From assembly GCA_018241205.1 (NCBI GenBank), contig JAFEEI010000016.1, positions 24,654-88,653 on the forward strand: 64,000 bases of DNA, written 5' to 3'. The translations under genes and the position numbers were made by a program. Positions 55,775 through 64,000 of the stretch are shown in pieces (within the stretch, counting starts at the first letter, position 1; each line of letters opens with the position of its first letter). The notes under the pieces were generated by a model that did not search any database, was not told the origin of the DNA, and saw nothing but the letters and a program-made list of their open reading frames with translations. Origin of the DNA: Pseudomonadota bacterium. GTDB taxonomy: Bacteria > Pseudomonadota > Gammaproteobacteria > Burkholderiales > Nitrosomonadaceae.

Positions 55775-57484
55775 ATGCCTATTCACTTTTTTATCGCCTT
55801 ATTGACTTTCTCCATGCTGCCGTCAGCAGCGATTCAGGCATCGCTGAAGTTGCCCGAAACGGTGAAAGTTGATCCGGTTGCATTAACGGCTGAGCCGATG
55901 TGCGATCCGAAGATCTCTCCAGCATGGCGCGAAGCTCAGGAAATTGAAGGAGTCAAAATTGCAGCATCACCCGGTTGCAGTCCGGACAATCCGGCTTGGA
56001 TTGCTGCAGCGGTTAAAGGAACCAACCAAATTTCGATGGAAACTTTGATGAAAACGGGCCTTTCGCCGGATGCCATCATCAAAACCGATGACCTGGATGG
56101 TGACGGTGATCCTGACCGGATCATCATCAAACTGGAAATTATGGAATTGAATGGCAAATCGCCCGATTTTCCAGGTCTGGTGCCGACATTCGACATTGCC
56201 CCCGGGATTCAACCAGGTGCTTGGGTGTTTGCCCCGAAAACCAGCGGCATGTCGACCGAAAATTTTGAGAGCGTCCGGGCGAATCCGCTATTGAGACTTC
56301 CTTCGCCGGTCATCCGCGTCGAAGTCGGCGATATCGTGCAAATCGTGCTGGAAAACACACATTATTTTCCTCACAGCATTCACTTACATGGCGTAGATCA
56401 TCCTTTTTCGCACGGTGACCACGCCGGTCAGGATGGTGTACCGCAAACCAGCGAAGTTGAATTGATGCCAGGCGGGCGCCGCGTGTACGAATTCCAGGCA
56501 AGACAGCCGGGCACCATGTTCTATCACTGCCACGTGCAAACGCATACCCATCTGGCTATGGGTTTGGCAGGGATGATCGTCGTGGAAGAGAACAGACCCA
56601 ATAACTGGCTGCAAACCCTGAATATCGGCGCAGGTCATGTCCGCCACTCTTCCGTTGCAGTGCGGGAAAATTTCGATCAGGAATATGACCTGCACTATCA
56701 TGCGATGGATAAAGAGCTGAGTGATATCACCCAGAAATACAACGATCCCCGGCTCATCGCGCGTGACATGAATCAACGCTACGACATCACCGATTCAACC
56801 GAGGATTACTACACGCTGAACGGTCTGTCTTTTCCTTATACGTTGAGGGAATCGCTAATCATCGTTGAACCCGATCAAAAAATTAAATTACGCTTACTCA
56901 ATAGCGGCGGCGAGTCGATCGCTATCCATACGCACGGTCATCATGCCACGATCACGCATTATGATGGTGTGGAACATAATCCGGTTGCCCAGATCATGCG
57001 CGATGTATTTGATATGGCACCGGCACAACGCCTCGACCTGAAACTGGAAACCGTCAATGACGGCAAACATAGTTACGGCGAAGGTGATTGGCTGATCCAT
57101 GATCACCGGGAAAAAGGCATCACCACGAATGGCATGGCCGAAGGCGGCAGCATGAGTTCGATCGTGTACAAATCTTATCTGAACGGCAGCGGTCTACCGA
57201 AAGTCAGTCACTTCGGCATTGATTTGAACAAATACTTCACCAAGGAGTATTTCGAAAGAAGATTGCCCGTTTGGCAGGATCTGGATGAATGGTCCAGCCT
57301 TGGTTCACCCGGCGGGCAAACCGGTCTCAGCCCTCAAGGGCAGATTTCATTAATGAATGGTCTGATCGGTTTACTGATAGGACTGGTTATATATCTGATT
57401 TTCGCCAAACGGGAGCAAATCAAACAAAGCGCTATCGCGGCAGTTTCTCGTCTAAAAGGAGTTAAAGGGAGTAACCAAAAATGA
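55775..57484 (+). CDS. membrane-anchored multicopper oxidase
   Basis: A 569-residue exported copper oxidase. Signal peptide to about residue 22; an EF-hand-like DLDGDGDPDR (107-116); a first cupredoxin-type copper cluster with HSIHLHG (200-206) and HCHVQTHTHLAMG (251-263), combining type 1 Cys/His/Met and type 2/3 histidines; and a second with IHTHGHH (384-390) and WLIHDHREKGITTNG (439-453). A membrane helix near residues 525-545 (GLIGLLIGLVIYLIFAKREQ) anchors it, unusual for this family. Its stop overlaps the cupredoxin gene by four bases. Substrate could be Cu(I), nitric-oxide-related or c-type-electron carriers; the sequence does not decide. Reading start is ATG with AAAGGTG before it. Confidence 0.87.
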   Translation: MPIHFFIALLTFSMLPSAAIQASLKLPETVKVDPVALTAEPMCDPKISPAWREAQEIEGVKIAASPGCSPDNPAWIAAAVKGTNQISMETLMKTGLSPDAIIKTDDLDGDGDPDRIIIKLEIMELNGKSPDFPGLVPTFDIAPGIQPGAWVFAPKTSGMSTENFESVRANPLLRLPSPVIRVEVGDIVQIVLENTHYFPHSIHLHGVDHPFSHGDHAGQDGVPQTSEVELMPGGRRVYEFQARQPGTMFYHCHVQTHTHLAMGLAGMIVVEENRPNNWLQTLNIGAGHVRHSSVAVRENFDQEYDLHYHAMDKELSDITQKYNDPRLIARDMNQRYDITDSTEDYYTLNGLSFPYTLRESLIIVEPDQKIKLRLLNSGGESIAIHTHGHHATITHYDGVEHNPVAQIMRDVFDMAPAQRLDLKLETVNDGKHSYGEGDWLIHDHREKGITTNGMAEGGSMSSIVYKSYLNGSGLPKVSHFGIDLNKYFTKEYFERRLPVWQDLDEWSSLGSPGGQTGLSPQGQISLMNGLIGLLIGLVIYLIFAKREQIKQSAIAAVSRLKGVKGSNQK

Positions 57485-58449
57485 TAAAGACGACAACCAT
57501 TACTTTCTTACTCGCTGGAATTCTCGCTGCCGGTACTAGCGCCATTGCGCAAGATAAAGCGGCAGCCGGCAATGAACACGATCATCACGATCATAGTGGC
57601 CACAGCATGAATCAGGCTCCAGCAGGAACTGAGCAGCAGCAAACCGAGGATCACAGCGGTCACGATCATAGTGACCATGATCATAGCGGTCACGATATTA
57701 GCGCAGAGCAGCATATCGATCACAGCGCGCACTCCACCAGTTCGCAATCCGCGGAGCACGGTGATGGACACCACCACCACCATATGGATCATGATCACAT
57801 TATGGATCACGAAGGTACCATGATCATGGGACAAAATCTGGATAAACTGCCCAGTAGTTGCAAGAGCATTTCCGAAGAAGTGGAAATTACCGTGCGTGCC
57901 GGCAGAAAATATGCCGCCCAATTTCCCGGCACTGCTTTTGCGTTCGATCAGCAGCAATGGCATGTCAAACCATGCTCCAAAGTCACGTGGCACTTCGTCA
58001 ACGAAGACAATATCCGGCACCAATTCATGATGCATGGATTGCCTAAATATCTTTATAAATATGGCATGTTTCACTTGGAAGTGACAGGACCAAAAACGGT
58101 CACCGGCACCATCATCGTACCGGGATCGGACGATACCTTCCTTGTCCATTGCGACATTTCCCATCACATGGAAAAAGGCATGAAAGCGCAGCTGGTCGTT
58201 GGCAAGGGAGCGGAAAACATACCGAGCATTCCAGGTGTAACGCCTTACAACATCAACGACAAGTACGAAGCGGAAAATCTGCCGAAAGTCTCGGATAAAG
58301 CAGAACAAAGCACGATGGTGCGGCAAATTACGGCATTCACCAATAATAACTTCCAGAACTACGGCATGATGCTGATCGGTGCGCTTATCGGATTATTCTG
58401 CCTGCCGCTGCTCAATAAGATACCGTTTCGTAAAAAGAAAACTGGGTAA
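57481..58449 (+). CDS. His-rich membrane-anchored cupredoxin
   Basis: A 322-residue exported blue-copper-type protein. After a signal (about 1-23) comes a stretch (32-110) with more than 30 histidines in HDH, HSGH and DHSGHDHSD repeats, able to bind many metal ions. The cupredoxin domain follows, with ligands H180 (NIRHQF), C224, H228/H229 and M234 in VHCDISHHMEKGM. A C-terminal membrane helix lies near 292-312 (YGMMLIGALIGLFCLPLL). It overlaps the multicopper oxidase gene (ATGA), so it may pass electrons or copper to or from it (inference). Confidence 0.87.
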   Translation: MIKTTTITFLLAGILAAGTSAIAQDKAAAGNEHDHHDHSGHSMNQAPAGTEQQQTEDHSGHDHSDHDHSGHDISAEQHIDHSAHSTSSQSAEHGDGHHHHHMDHDHIMDHEGTMIMGQNLDKLPSSCKSISEEVEITVRAGRKYAAQFPGTAFAFDQQQWHVKPCSKVTWHFVNEDNIRHQFMMHGLPKYLYKYGMFHLEVTGPKTVTGTIIVPGSDDTFLVHCDISHHMEKGMKAQLVVGKGAENIPSIPGVTPYNINDKYEAENLPKVSDKAEQSTMVRQITAFTNNNFQNYGMMLIGALIGLFCLPLLNKIPFRKKKTG

Positions 58450-58480
58450 GTTCTGTGATAATCGATCAAACGGCAAATAA

Positions 58481-58524
58481 AACAAGCCAGGTAAATCCAA
58501 ATGGACTTACCCGGCTTGTTTTTT
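58481..58524. terminator. bidirectional terminator between the cupredoxin gene and galU
   Basis: A stem of about 18 pairs (AACAAGCC-GGTAA-TCC against GGA-TTACC-GGCTTGTT) with a short AAAT loop, T-run on the plus side and A-run on the other, so it can end both converging transcripts. Confidence 0.85.
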
Positions 58525-58536
58525 CAACATAACAAG

Positions 58537-59430
58537 TTATTTTGCTGTGGTTGGAAAGGTTTTAACCAAATCACTTAAATAGGAGGAAAATTCCTGTTTA
58601 AGCTCAGGGTGCTGCAATGCAAATTCCACAGTGGCCTCCAAGTAACCGGACTTGCTGCCGCAGTCGTAGCGCTTACCGTCAAATTCATAACCTAACACCG
58701 TTTCTTCTTGCAACAATTTTGCGATTGCATCCGTCAGCTGAATTTCATTACCGGCGCCGCGCTCTGTTTTTTCCAAAAGCTTGAAAATACGCGGTGTCAG
58801 GATATAGCGTCCAACCACCGCAAGATCAGATGGCGCCTTGTCGACCGGCGGCTTTTCGACAATCGCGTTGACTTTGGATAAATTATTGGCAATTAGTGCA
58901 CTATTGATAATGCCGTAACGGTTAACCGTATGATGTGGAACCTTCTCGATTCCTAAGACTGAACAATGGTGCTGCGCGTAAATATCCGCCATTTGGCTCA
59001 AACAACATCTTTCACCGCCATCGATCAAATCATCCGCCAGTAATACCGCAAACGGCTCGTCGCCGACCACCGATTGCGCGCACAAAACCGCATGGCCCAG
59101 TCCCAGTGCTTCAGCTTGCCGGATATAAACACAATCAATTCGCGACGGCAGAATATTGCGGACAATATTCAGCATTTCCTGCTTTTTATCCGCTTCCAGC
59201 TTTGCCTCTAGCTCAAACGCTTTGTCAAAGTGGTCGGGTATGGAGTTTTTGTTGCGTCCGATGACAAAAATCAGCACATCGATACCGGCCGCAACCGCTT
59301 CTTCCGCAGCAAATTGGATCAACGGTTTATCGACGATCGGAAGCATCTCCTTCGGATTCGCCTTGGTTGCCGGCAAAAAACGCGTGCCTAATCCCGCAAC
59401 GGGGAAAACTGCTTTTCTTATTGCTTTCAC
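58537..59430 (-). CDS. galU: UTP-glucose-1-phosphate uridylyltransferase
   Basis: A 297-residue cytosolic nucleotidyltransferase that makes UDP-glucose for envelope sugars. The signature GLGTRFLPATKANPKEMLPIVDKPLIQFAAEE is at residues 14-45, with the active-site Lys in IVEKPPVDKAPSDLAVVGRYIL and DGKRYDCGSKSGYLEA near the end. The start is GTG, with GGAG nine bases upstream. It follows galE by 71 bases and both belong to UDP-sugar supply. Confidence 0.95.
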   Translation of the reverse strand: MKAIRKAVFPVAGLGTRFLPATKANPKEMLPIVDKPLIQFAAEEAVAAGIDVLIFVIGRNKNSIPDHFDKAFELEAKLEADKKQEMLNIVRNILPSRIDCVYIRQAEALGLGHAVLCAQSVVGDEPFAVLLADDLIDGGERCCLSQMADIYAQHHCSVLGIEKVPHHTVNRYGIINSALIANNLSKVNAIVEKPPVDKAPSDLAVVGRYILTPRIFKLLEKTERGAGNEIQLTDAIAKLLQEETVLGYEFDGKRYDCGSKSGYLEATVEFALQHPELKQEFSSYLSDLVKTFPTTAK

Positions 59431-59501
59431 TAAGTGCTCTCCTTCATTAAGTTGCCATTATCGCATGGATGCGATTTTGATAAACCGGGAAATAGCCTTG
59501 A

Positions 59502-60536
59502 TCAGGCTTGGTATCCGCGCGGATTTCTACTTTGCCAATGCCAGCTGCTTGTGCACATTTCTTCCAATCCCAGTTTTGCCTGCCAGCCCAGCGCTTCAAA
59601 AGCTCGTTTCGGATCGGCATAACAGGCGGCAACATCACCCGAACGCCGCGGGGCAATCTGGTAGGGAATCGGTTGTCCGCTCGCTTGTTCGTAGGCGCGC
59701 ACCACATCCAGCACGCTATACCCTCGCCCGGTGCCCAGGTTTACGGTCAAACAGCCGGAATATTGATTATCTTGCGCATGACGTGAAGCTTCGAGCGCTT
59801 CCAGGGCCTTGAGATGTCCTAACGCCAAATCGATGACATGAATATAATCGCGCACGCCGGTGCCGTCCGGCGTGGAGTAGTCGTTCCCCCATACATTGAG
59901 AATTTCCCTTCGCCCCACCGCGACCTGTGCCACGAAAGGCATTAAATTATTCGGAATTCCTTGCGGATCTTCACCGATCAATCCGCTCGCATGGGCGCCT
60001 ACCGGGTTGAAATAGCGCAATATGCCGATGCGGAATGAATGATCACTGTGCTGCAAATCGCGCAGAATCTCTTCGATCATCAATTTGCTGCGCCCATAGG
60101 GATTCGTTGGCGCCAGCGGATGATCTTCGGTCAGCGGTAACCGTAGCGGATCACCGTAAACCGTTGCCGAAGAACTGAATACCAATGTTTTGACATCGCA
60201 TTCCCGCATTGCTTCCAGCAAGCGTAATGTTCCGAGGACGTTATTATCGTAATAGGAAAGCGGCTGCTCAACCGATTCCCCGACGGCCTTAAGTCCGGCA
60301 AAATGGATAACCGCTTCGGCTTTGCTATGCCGTAATGCCGCCGTCAAGGCTGACCGGTCACGGCAATCACCGGTAATTAACTCAGGTTTCCTGCCGGTGA
60401 TTTTCTGTATTCGCGCCAGTGCTTCCGGGTTGCTGTTACAGAAATTATCGAAAACCGTAATGTCAAATCCCGCATTCAGCAATTCGACGCAAGTATGCGA
60501 CCCGATATATCCAGCACCGCCTGTTACAAGAATCAT
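59502..60536 (-). CDS. galE: UDP-glucose 4-epimerase
   Basis: A 344-residue short-chain dehydrogenase-like epimerase that interconverts UDP-glucose and UDP-galactose with bound NAD. NAD-binding MILVTGGAGYIGSHT at the start, catalytic Ser-Thr in FSSSATVYG and Tyr-x3-Lys in NPYGRSKLMIE (about 148-152), then RYFNPVGAH. Start chosen at the ATG 60536 where the conserved Rossmann strand begins; the frame is open to 60605. Works with galU just downstream. Confidence 0.95.
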   Translation of the reverse strand: MILVTGGAGYIGSHTCVELLNAGFDITVFDNFCNSNPEALARIQKITGRKPELITGDCRDRSALTAALRHSKAEAVIHFAGLKAVGESVEQPLSYYDNNVLGTLRLLEAMRECDVKTLVFSSSATVYGDPLRLPLTEDHPLAPTNPYGRSKLMIEEILRDLQHSDHSFRIGILRYFNPVGAHASGLIGEDPQGIPNNLMPFVAQVAVGRREILNVWGNDYSTPDGTGVRDYIHVIDLALGHLKALEALEASRHAQDNQYSGCLTVNLGTGRGYSVLDVVRAYEQASGQPIPYQIAPRRSGDVAACYADPKRAFEALGWQAKLGLEEMCTSSWHWQSRNPRGYQA

Positions 60537-60741
60537 GATAATTAACCCGATGAAATGAAGAGTGATAGGTTTATTCGAACGCTTTACAATTTTTCCAGCA
60601 CACAACGTCAGTGTGGCATGAAAACGGTTACAAAATGATTGAATGAATCGGATAACTAACGAATCCAGTCAAAGACTTATGTGGCACGTCATTCATCCGC
60701 ATCGCCGTCAATCGCGTCATATCGATGTATACAATGATTTA

Positions 60742-62646
60742 TCAGACAGTAGTGCTGTTAAAACTGAGCACACCCGCCTGCTTCAAGTAACGGATAATTC
60801 GCTCCACCGCTTGTTCAGGGGTTTGAATTGCCGTATCGATATGGATTTCCGGATTATCGAGTGCTTCGCCAGTTGAACTGATTTTGCTGCGGCCTCCTTT
60901 TTGCAATTCTTCAAGATCTCGCGCCTCCGCTGCCTGAGCCGGCGCATCGATAGATACCTCGAAAAATTCACCTTGTGCCACCAATTCACGCGCCATTTTA
61001 CGCTCGGCAGAAAGCGGCGAACTCTGAGATACCAGCACGATTTGTCCTGCATCAGCCATCAGTTTGGCCACTTCAGCAATGCGCCGAATATTTTCAATCC
61101 GATCCGCATCCGTAAAACCGAGATCGTTATTCAAGCCGTGGCGAAGATTGTCACCATCCAACAGATAAGTGTGCTTGCCTGACGAATACAGTTTTCTCTC
61201 AAGCAAAATAGCGATGGCCGATCTGCTGTTGCCGGACAATCCGGTAAACCACATAATGAACGGTTTTTGTCCTTTGAGGGCGGCGCGCGCTTGTTTATTC
61301 ACATTGACCGTTTGCCACCCAGCACGGCTGTGCGATTGCTGTACGGCCGAATGCAGCATGCCCGCTCCTACCGTATTATTGGTCAAGCGGTCGATCATGA
61401 TAAAACCACCCGTGTCACGATCTTCGCTATACGGATCAAATGCGATCAGTTGATCGGTAGCGAGATTGCAAATGCCGATTTCATTGAGTTCCAATTGCGT
61501 AGCGGCAATACGTTCGAGCGTATTCACATTGACCTTATGCTTCAATTCAGAAATAGTGGTGGTTACGGTTTTTGTACCAATCTTCATCAAGTATGGCCTG
61601 CCAGGAAGCAACGGTTCATCGATCATCCAAACTACGGTCGCTTCAAATTGATTGGCTACGCCGGGCAGTGAATCGGTGGTTACTAAAACGTCGCCCCGGC
61701 TGATATCGATTTCATCTATCAAGGTCAGCGTAATCGATTGTCCGCAAACCGCGCGGTCAAGATCGCCATCCTGGGTAACGATGCGCGCCACCCGGCTTTC
61801 CTTGCCGGATGGCAGCACGCACACCGGATCGCCAGGTTTGACACTGCCGCGCACCACCATGCCGGAATAACCGCGAAAATCCAGATTGGGGCGATTCACC
61901 CATTGCACCGGCATACGAAAAACACCAGATTGTTCAGCGGCATCCTCAACTTGCACGGTTTCCAGATACCCCATCAATGTTTCGCCGCAGTACCAAGGAG
62001 TATTTGTGCTCAATCCGGTAATGTTATCGCCTTTCAATGCCGACATCGGGATGGTGACAATATTTTGCAATCCGACCTTTTTGGCGAATACGCGATAGTC
62101 ATGATCGATCCGGTTAAAAACCTCTTCGGAATATCCCACCATATCGAGCTTATTGATCGCCAGTACAACGTAGCGGATGCCGATCAATGATACCAAATAG
62201 CTGTGCCGCCGCGTCTGAGTCAACACGCCCTTGCGCGCGTCGATCAGAATAATGGCCACGTCCGCGGTTGATGCACCGGTAATCATGTTGCGTGTATACT
62301 GTTCGTGCCCGGGTGTGTCGGCGACGATAAACTTGCGTTTGTCCGTAGAAAAAAAACGGTATGCAACATCAATGGTAATGCCTTGCTCGCGTTCTGCAGC
62401 CAATCCATCTACTAACAGCGCAAAATCCAAATCGCCCGCTTGAGTGCCGACTTTCTTGGAATCAGCCTCCAATTGAGTCAATTGGTCTTCAAACAACATC
62501 TTCGACTCATAGAGCAACCGGCCGATCAGAGTACTTTTTCCGTCATCAACGCTGCCGCAAGTGATAAACCGGAGCAGACTCTTGTTCTCATGTGTTTTTA
62601 AATACAGCTCGATGTCTTCTGCGATCAAATCCGATACGTGCGCCAT
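60742..62646 (-). CDS. cysNC: sulfate adenylyltransferase large subunit fused to a degenerate APS-kinase domain
   Basis: A 634-residue protein. Residues 1-440 are CysN, the GTPase that drives ATP sulfurylase: G1 GSVDDGKST (31-39), G3 DTPGHEQY (110-117), G4 NKLD (165-168). Residues about 460-634 are homologous to APS kinase (WFTGLSG, LLDGDNLRHGLNNDLGFTDADR, ENIRRIAEVAK), but the P-loop reads GLSGNSRSAI (469-478), without the Lys-Ser/Thr of GAGKST, and the SPxRAER region reads SSPLSAER. The DPKGLYKKAR segment is also altered. So the kinase half is probably inactive. It shares a base with the cysD stop (TAATG). Confidence 0.92.
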   Translation of the reverse strand: MAHVSDLIAEDIELYLKTHENKSLLRFITCGSVDDGKSTLIGRLLYESKMLFEDQLTQLEADSKKVGTQAGDLDFALLVDGLAAEREQGITIDVAYRFFSTDKRKFIVADTPGHEQYTRNMITGASTADVAIILIDARKGVLTQTRRHSYLVSLIGIRYVVLAINKLDMVGYSEEVFNRIDHDYRVFAKKVGLQNIVTIPMSALKGDNITGLSTNTPWYCGETLMGYLETVQVEDAAEQSGVFRMPVQWVNRPNLDFRGYSGMVVRGSVKPGDPVCVLPSGKESRVARIVTQDGDLDRAVCGQSITLTLIDEIDISRGDVLVTTDSLPGVANQFEATVVWMIDEPLLPGRPYLMKIGTKTVTTTISELKHKVNVNTLERIAATQLELNEIGICNLATDQLIAFDPYSEDRDTGGFIMIDRLTNNTVGAGMLHSAVQQSHSRAGWQTVNVNKQARAALKGQKPFIMWFTGLSGNSRSAIAILLERKLYSSGKHTYLLDGDNLRHGLNNDLGFTDADRIENIRRIAEVAKLMADAGQIVLVSQSSPLSAERKMARELVAQGEFFEVSIDAPAQAAEARDLEELQKGGRSKISSTGEALDNPEIHIDTAIQTPEQAVERIIRYLKQAGVLSFNSTTV

Positions 62647-63542
62647 TAGAAATAACCCTCTTGTTTTTTCTTTTCCATCGAGCCGGCAGAGTCATGATCA
62701 ATCAACCTGCCTTGCCGCTCGGAGGTTCTTGCCAATAACATTTCCTGAATAATGGCTGTCAGCGTGTTTGCTTCGCTTTCAATCGCACCGGTGAGCGGAT
62801 AACAACCCAAGGTGCGGAATCGCACTGTTTTCATGACCGGTTGCTCGCCTTCCCGCATCGGTAAACGTTCGTCATCCACCATGATTAATGTGCCATCGCG
62901 CTCAACGACAGGGCGTTCCTTGGCAAAATACAATGGCACTATGGGGATGTCGTTCAGATAAATATATTGCCAGATATCGAGTTCAGTCCAATTGGAAAGC
63001 GGGAATACCCGGATACTCTCACCTTTATTTTTGCGTGCATTGTATAACCGCCAAAGTTCCGGCCGTTGCAACTTTGGGTCCCAACGATGTTGCGCCGAAC
63101 GAATGGAAAAAATGCGTTCCTTCGCACGAGATTTCTCTTCATCCCGGCGCGCACCGCCAAAGGCCACATCGAAACCGTATTTATCCAATGCCTGCTTCAA
63201 TCCTTCAGTCTTCCAGATATCGGTATGAATCGCCGAACCGTGCGTAAAAGGATTAATTCCTTTTTCTACACCATGCGGATTAATATGAACCAGCAATTCG
63301 AGTCCAAGTTTTTTCGCCATGACATCGCGAAATTCGATCATCTCCCTGAATTTCCAGGTTGTATCAACATGGAGCAACGGAAACGGCGGTTTTGAAGGGT
63401 AAAATGCTTTTACTGCCAGATGCAGCATGACAGCGCTGTCTTTACCAATGGAATAAAGCATCACCGGGTGCTCACACTCGGCTACGACTTCCCGCATGAT
63501 CTGAATACTCTCTGCTTCTAAGCGCTGCAAATGTGTCAGCAT
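62646..63542 (-). CDS. cysD: sulfate adenylyltransferase small subunit
   Basis: A 298-residue ATP-pyrophosphatase-type enzyme that with CysN makes adenosine phosphosulfate from sulfate and ATP. The PP-loop is in [17 protein letters not shown] (about residues 27-43), followed by [14 protein letters not shown] and [20 protein letters not shown]. The C-terminus [27 protein letters not shown] is the standard end. I chose the ATG at 63542 with the conserved [12 protein letters not shown]; the frame is open to 63581. First gene of the sulfate-activation operon. Confidence 0.96.
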   Translation of the reverse strand: MLTHLQRLEAESIQIMREVVAECEHPVMLYSIGKDSAVMLHLAVKAFYPSKPPFPLLHVDTTWKFREMIEFRDVMAKKLGLELLVHINPHGVEKGINPFTHGSAIHTDIWKTEGLKQALDKYGFDVAFGGARRDEEKSRAKERIFSIRSAQHRWDPKLQRPELWRLYNARKNKGESIRVFPLSNWTELDIWQYIYLNDIPIVPLYFAKERPVVERDGTLIMVDDERLPMREGEQPVMKTVRFRTLGCYPLTGAIESEANTLTAIIQEMLLARTSERQGRLIDHDSAGSMEKKKQEGYF

Positions 63543-63581
63543 TATCATACTTCCCTTAATCACAAAAATAGAGTTGATCAA

Positions 63582-63952
63582 AAATTGGTTTAACTAAACT
63601 AATTTATGAATCTTTAATTCTTAAAAATACAAGCCAAACTACTGCTTTCTATAGTCTTAAGACGCCACTTGGCTTCAATAACACATGCTAATTCTGGCAA
63701 AATAAATACCAAAAGGATATGAATTTGATTTGATAGCGATAGGAAAGATTTTATTTTTTACGACGTTGAAATTTACAGTAAATTTCTCAATAATTCTGCA
63801 AGCATTTTTACATACATTTTATCCAATCATCGCAATATTGTCAGTGCGCAAGATGTTAGATGTTATAACCAAGTTTTATTGCATAATAATAAACACTCAA
63901 TCTGACAAAGCCATTTCTATCGGCAATTGATTCAGGTATAATGCTGCGCTTT
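63582..63952. other. gap between cysD and tRNA-Lys
   Basis: About 370 AT-rich bases. AAGCCAA at 63631 and its inverse TTGGCTT at 63669 make a 45-base dyad upstream of cysD that could be a regulator site or weak hairpin. Apart from the tRNA promoter I see no gene in it. Confidence 0.45.
63937..63942 (+). promoter_or_regulatory. -10 box of the tRNA-Lys gene
   Basis: A perfect TATAAT 10 bases before the first tRNA base, followed by the GC-rich GCTGCGC discriminator-like stretch usual for stringently controlled stable RNA promoters. No good -35 at 17 bases is evident. Confidence 0.6.
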
Positions 63953-64000
63953 GGGTCGTTAGCTCAGCCGGTAGAGCAGCGGACTTTTAATCCGTTGGTC
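63953..64000 (+). tRNA. tRNA-Lys (anticodon TTT), cut by window edge
   Basis: The first 48 bases of a tRNA: acceptor strand GGGTCGT, D-arm GCTCAGCCGGTAGAGC, and an anticodon arm with loop CTTTTAA between GCGGA and TCCGT, giving anticodon TTT for lysine. The T-arm and 3' end are outside the window. Confidence 0.93.

Noticed and set aside
57508-58326. A long minus-strand frame (272 codons) opposite the His-rich cupredoxin
   Set aside because: It is the antisense of His/Asp repeats, has no start site and is rich in Met/Val/Ile strings produced by CAT/ATC codons; the plus-strand gene has clear domains.
63730-63930. Small hydrophobic frame upstream of tRNA-Lys
   Set aside because: AT-driven Phe/Ile/Leu content, no ribosome site, and it runs up to the tRNA promoter.

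Overview
The window looks like chromosome from a betaproteobacterium of the Nitrosomonas kind (inference). Signs are a bicarbonate transporter with its PII-like partner (SbtA/SbtB), a large copper-handling gene set, a multicopper oxidase with a His-rich cupredoxin, and housekeeping genes hemE, dgt, a fused aroK-aroB, galE, galU and cysD/cysNC. A tRNA-Lys gene starts at the right edge. A ribosomal RNA or amo/hao gene would settle the identity, and none is present.

Left part (1-9.3 kb, all minus strand): a copper/silver efflux locus. A CusF-like chaperone, CusC, CusB (with its own C-terminal CusF domain) and CusA form one tight operon, which continues into a methyltransferase and a P2-type cation ATPase cut by the window edge. 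Two small envelope genes lie upstream.

9.7-22.7 kb: a nearly complete IncP-type (RP4-like) mating-pair-formation locus, trbB-C-D-E-F-G-H-I-J-K-L-N in RP4 order on the minus strand. It is headed by a trbA-type regulator, with korB and a kfrB-like gene divergent. No relaxase, coupling protein or trbM is visible.

22.7-32.4 kb: an AT-rich accessory block. It holds a four-gene minus-strand cassette with a good promoter (phosphoribosyltransferase-like protein, ORC/AAA-like ATPase, unknown protein, N6-adenine-type DNA methyltransferase), the best candidate here for a little-described defence system. It is followed by hipBA, an IS30-family element with a frameshifted transposase, and higBA.

32.4-38.7 kb: an integrated element bounded by 25-bp direct copies of a tRNA 3' end. 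It carries a rolling-circle (HUH) replication protein, small genes, an excisionase and a tyrosine integrase, then cargo: a secreted protein, a HEPN-like protein and a RHH/Doc toxin-antitoxin pair. Short 10-bp-period repeats lie beside the left copy.

38.7-43.3 kb: an integrase graveyard. A P4-type integrase begins next to the right tRNA copy but is split by a second, itself frameshifted, xis-int module. Another integrase C-terminus is found near 43.1 kb, probably close to the end of the island.

43.3-64 kb: core-like genes: sbtB/sbtA, a two-component system, hemE, dgt, aroKB, an RND multidrug pump, then plus-strand multicopper oxidase and cupredoxin, a shared terminator, and galU, galE, cysNC and cysD on the minus strand. 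The APS-kinase half of CysNC has lost its P-loop lysine and other signature residues.
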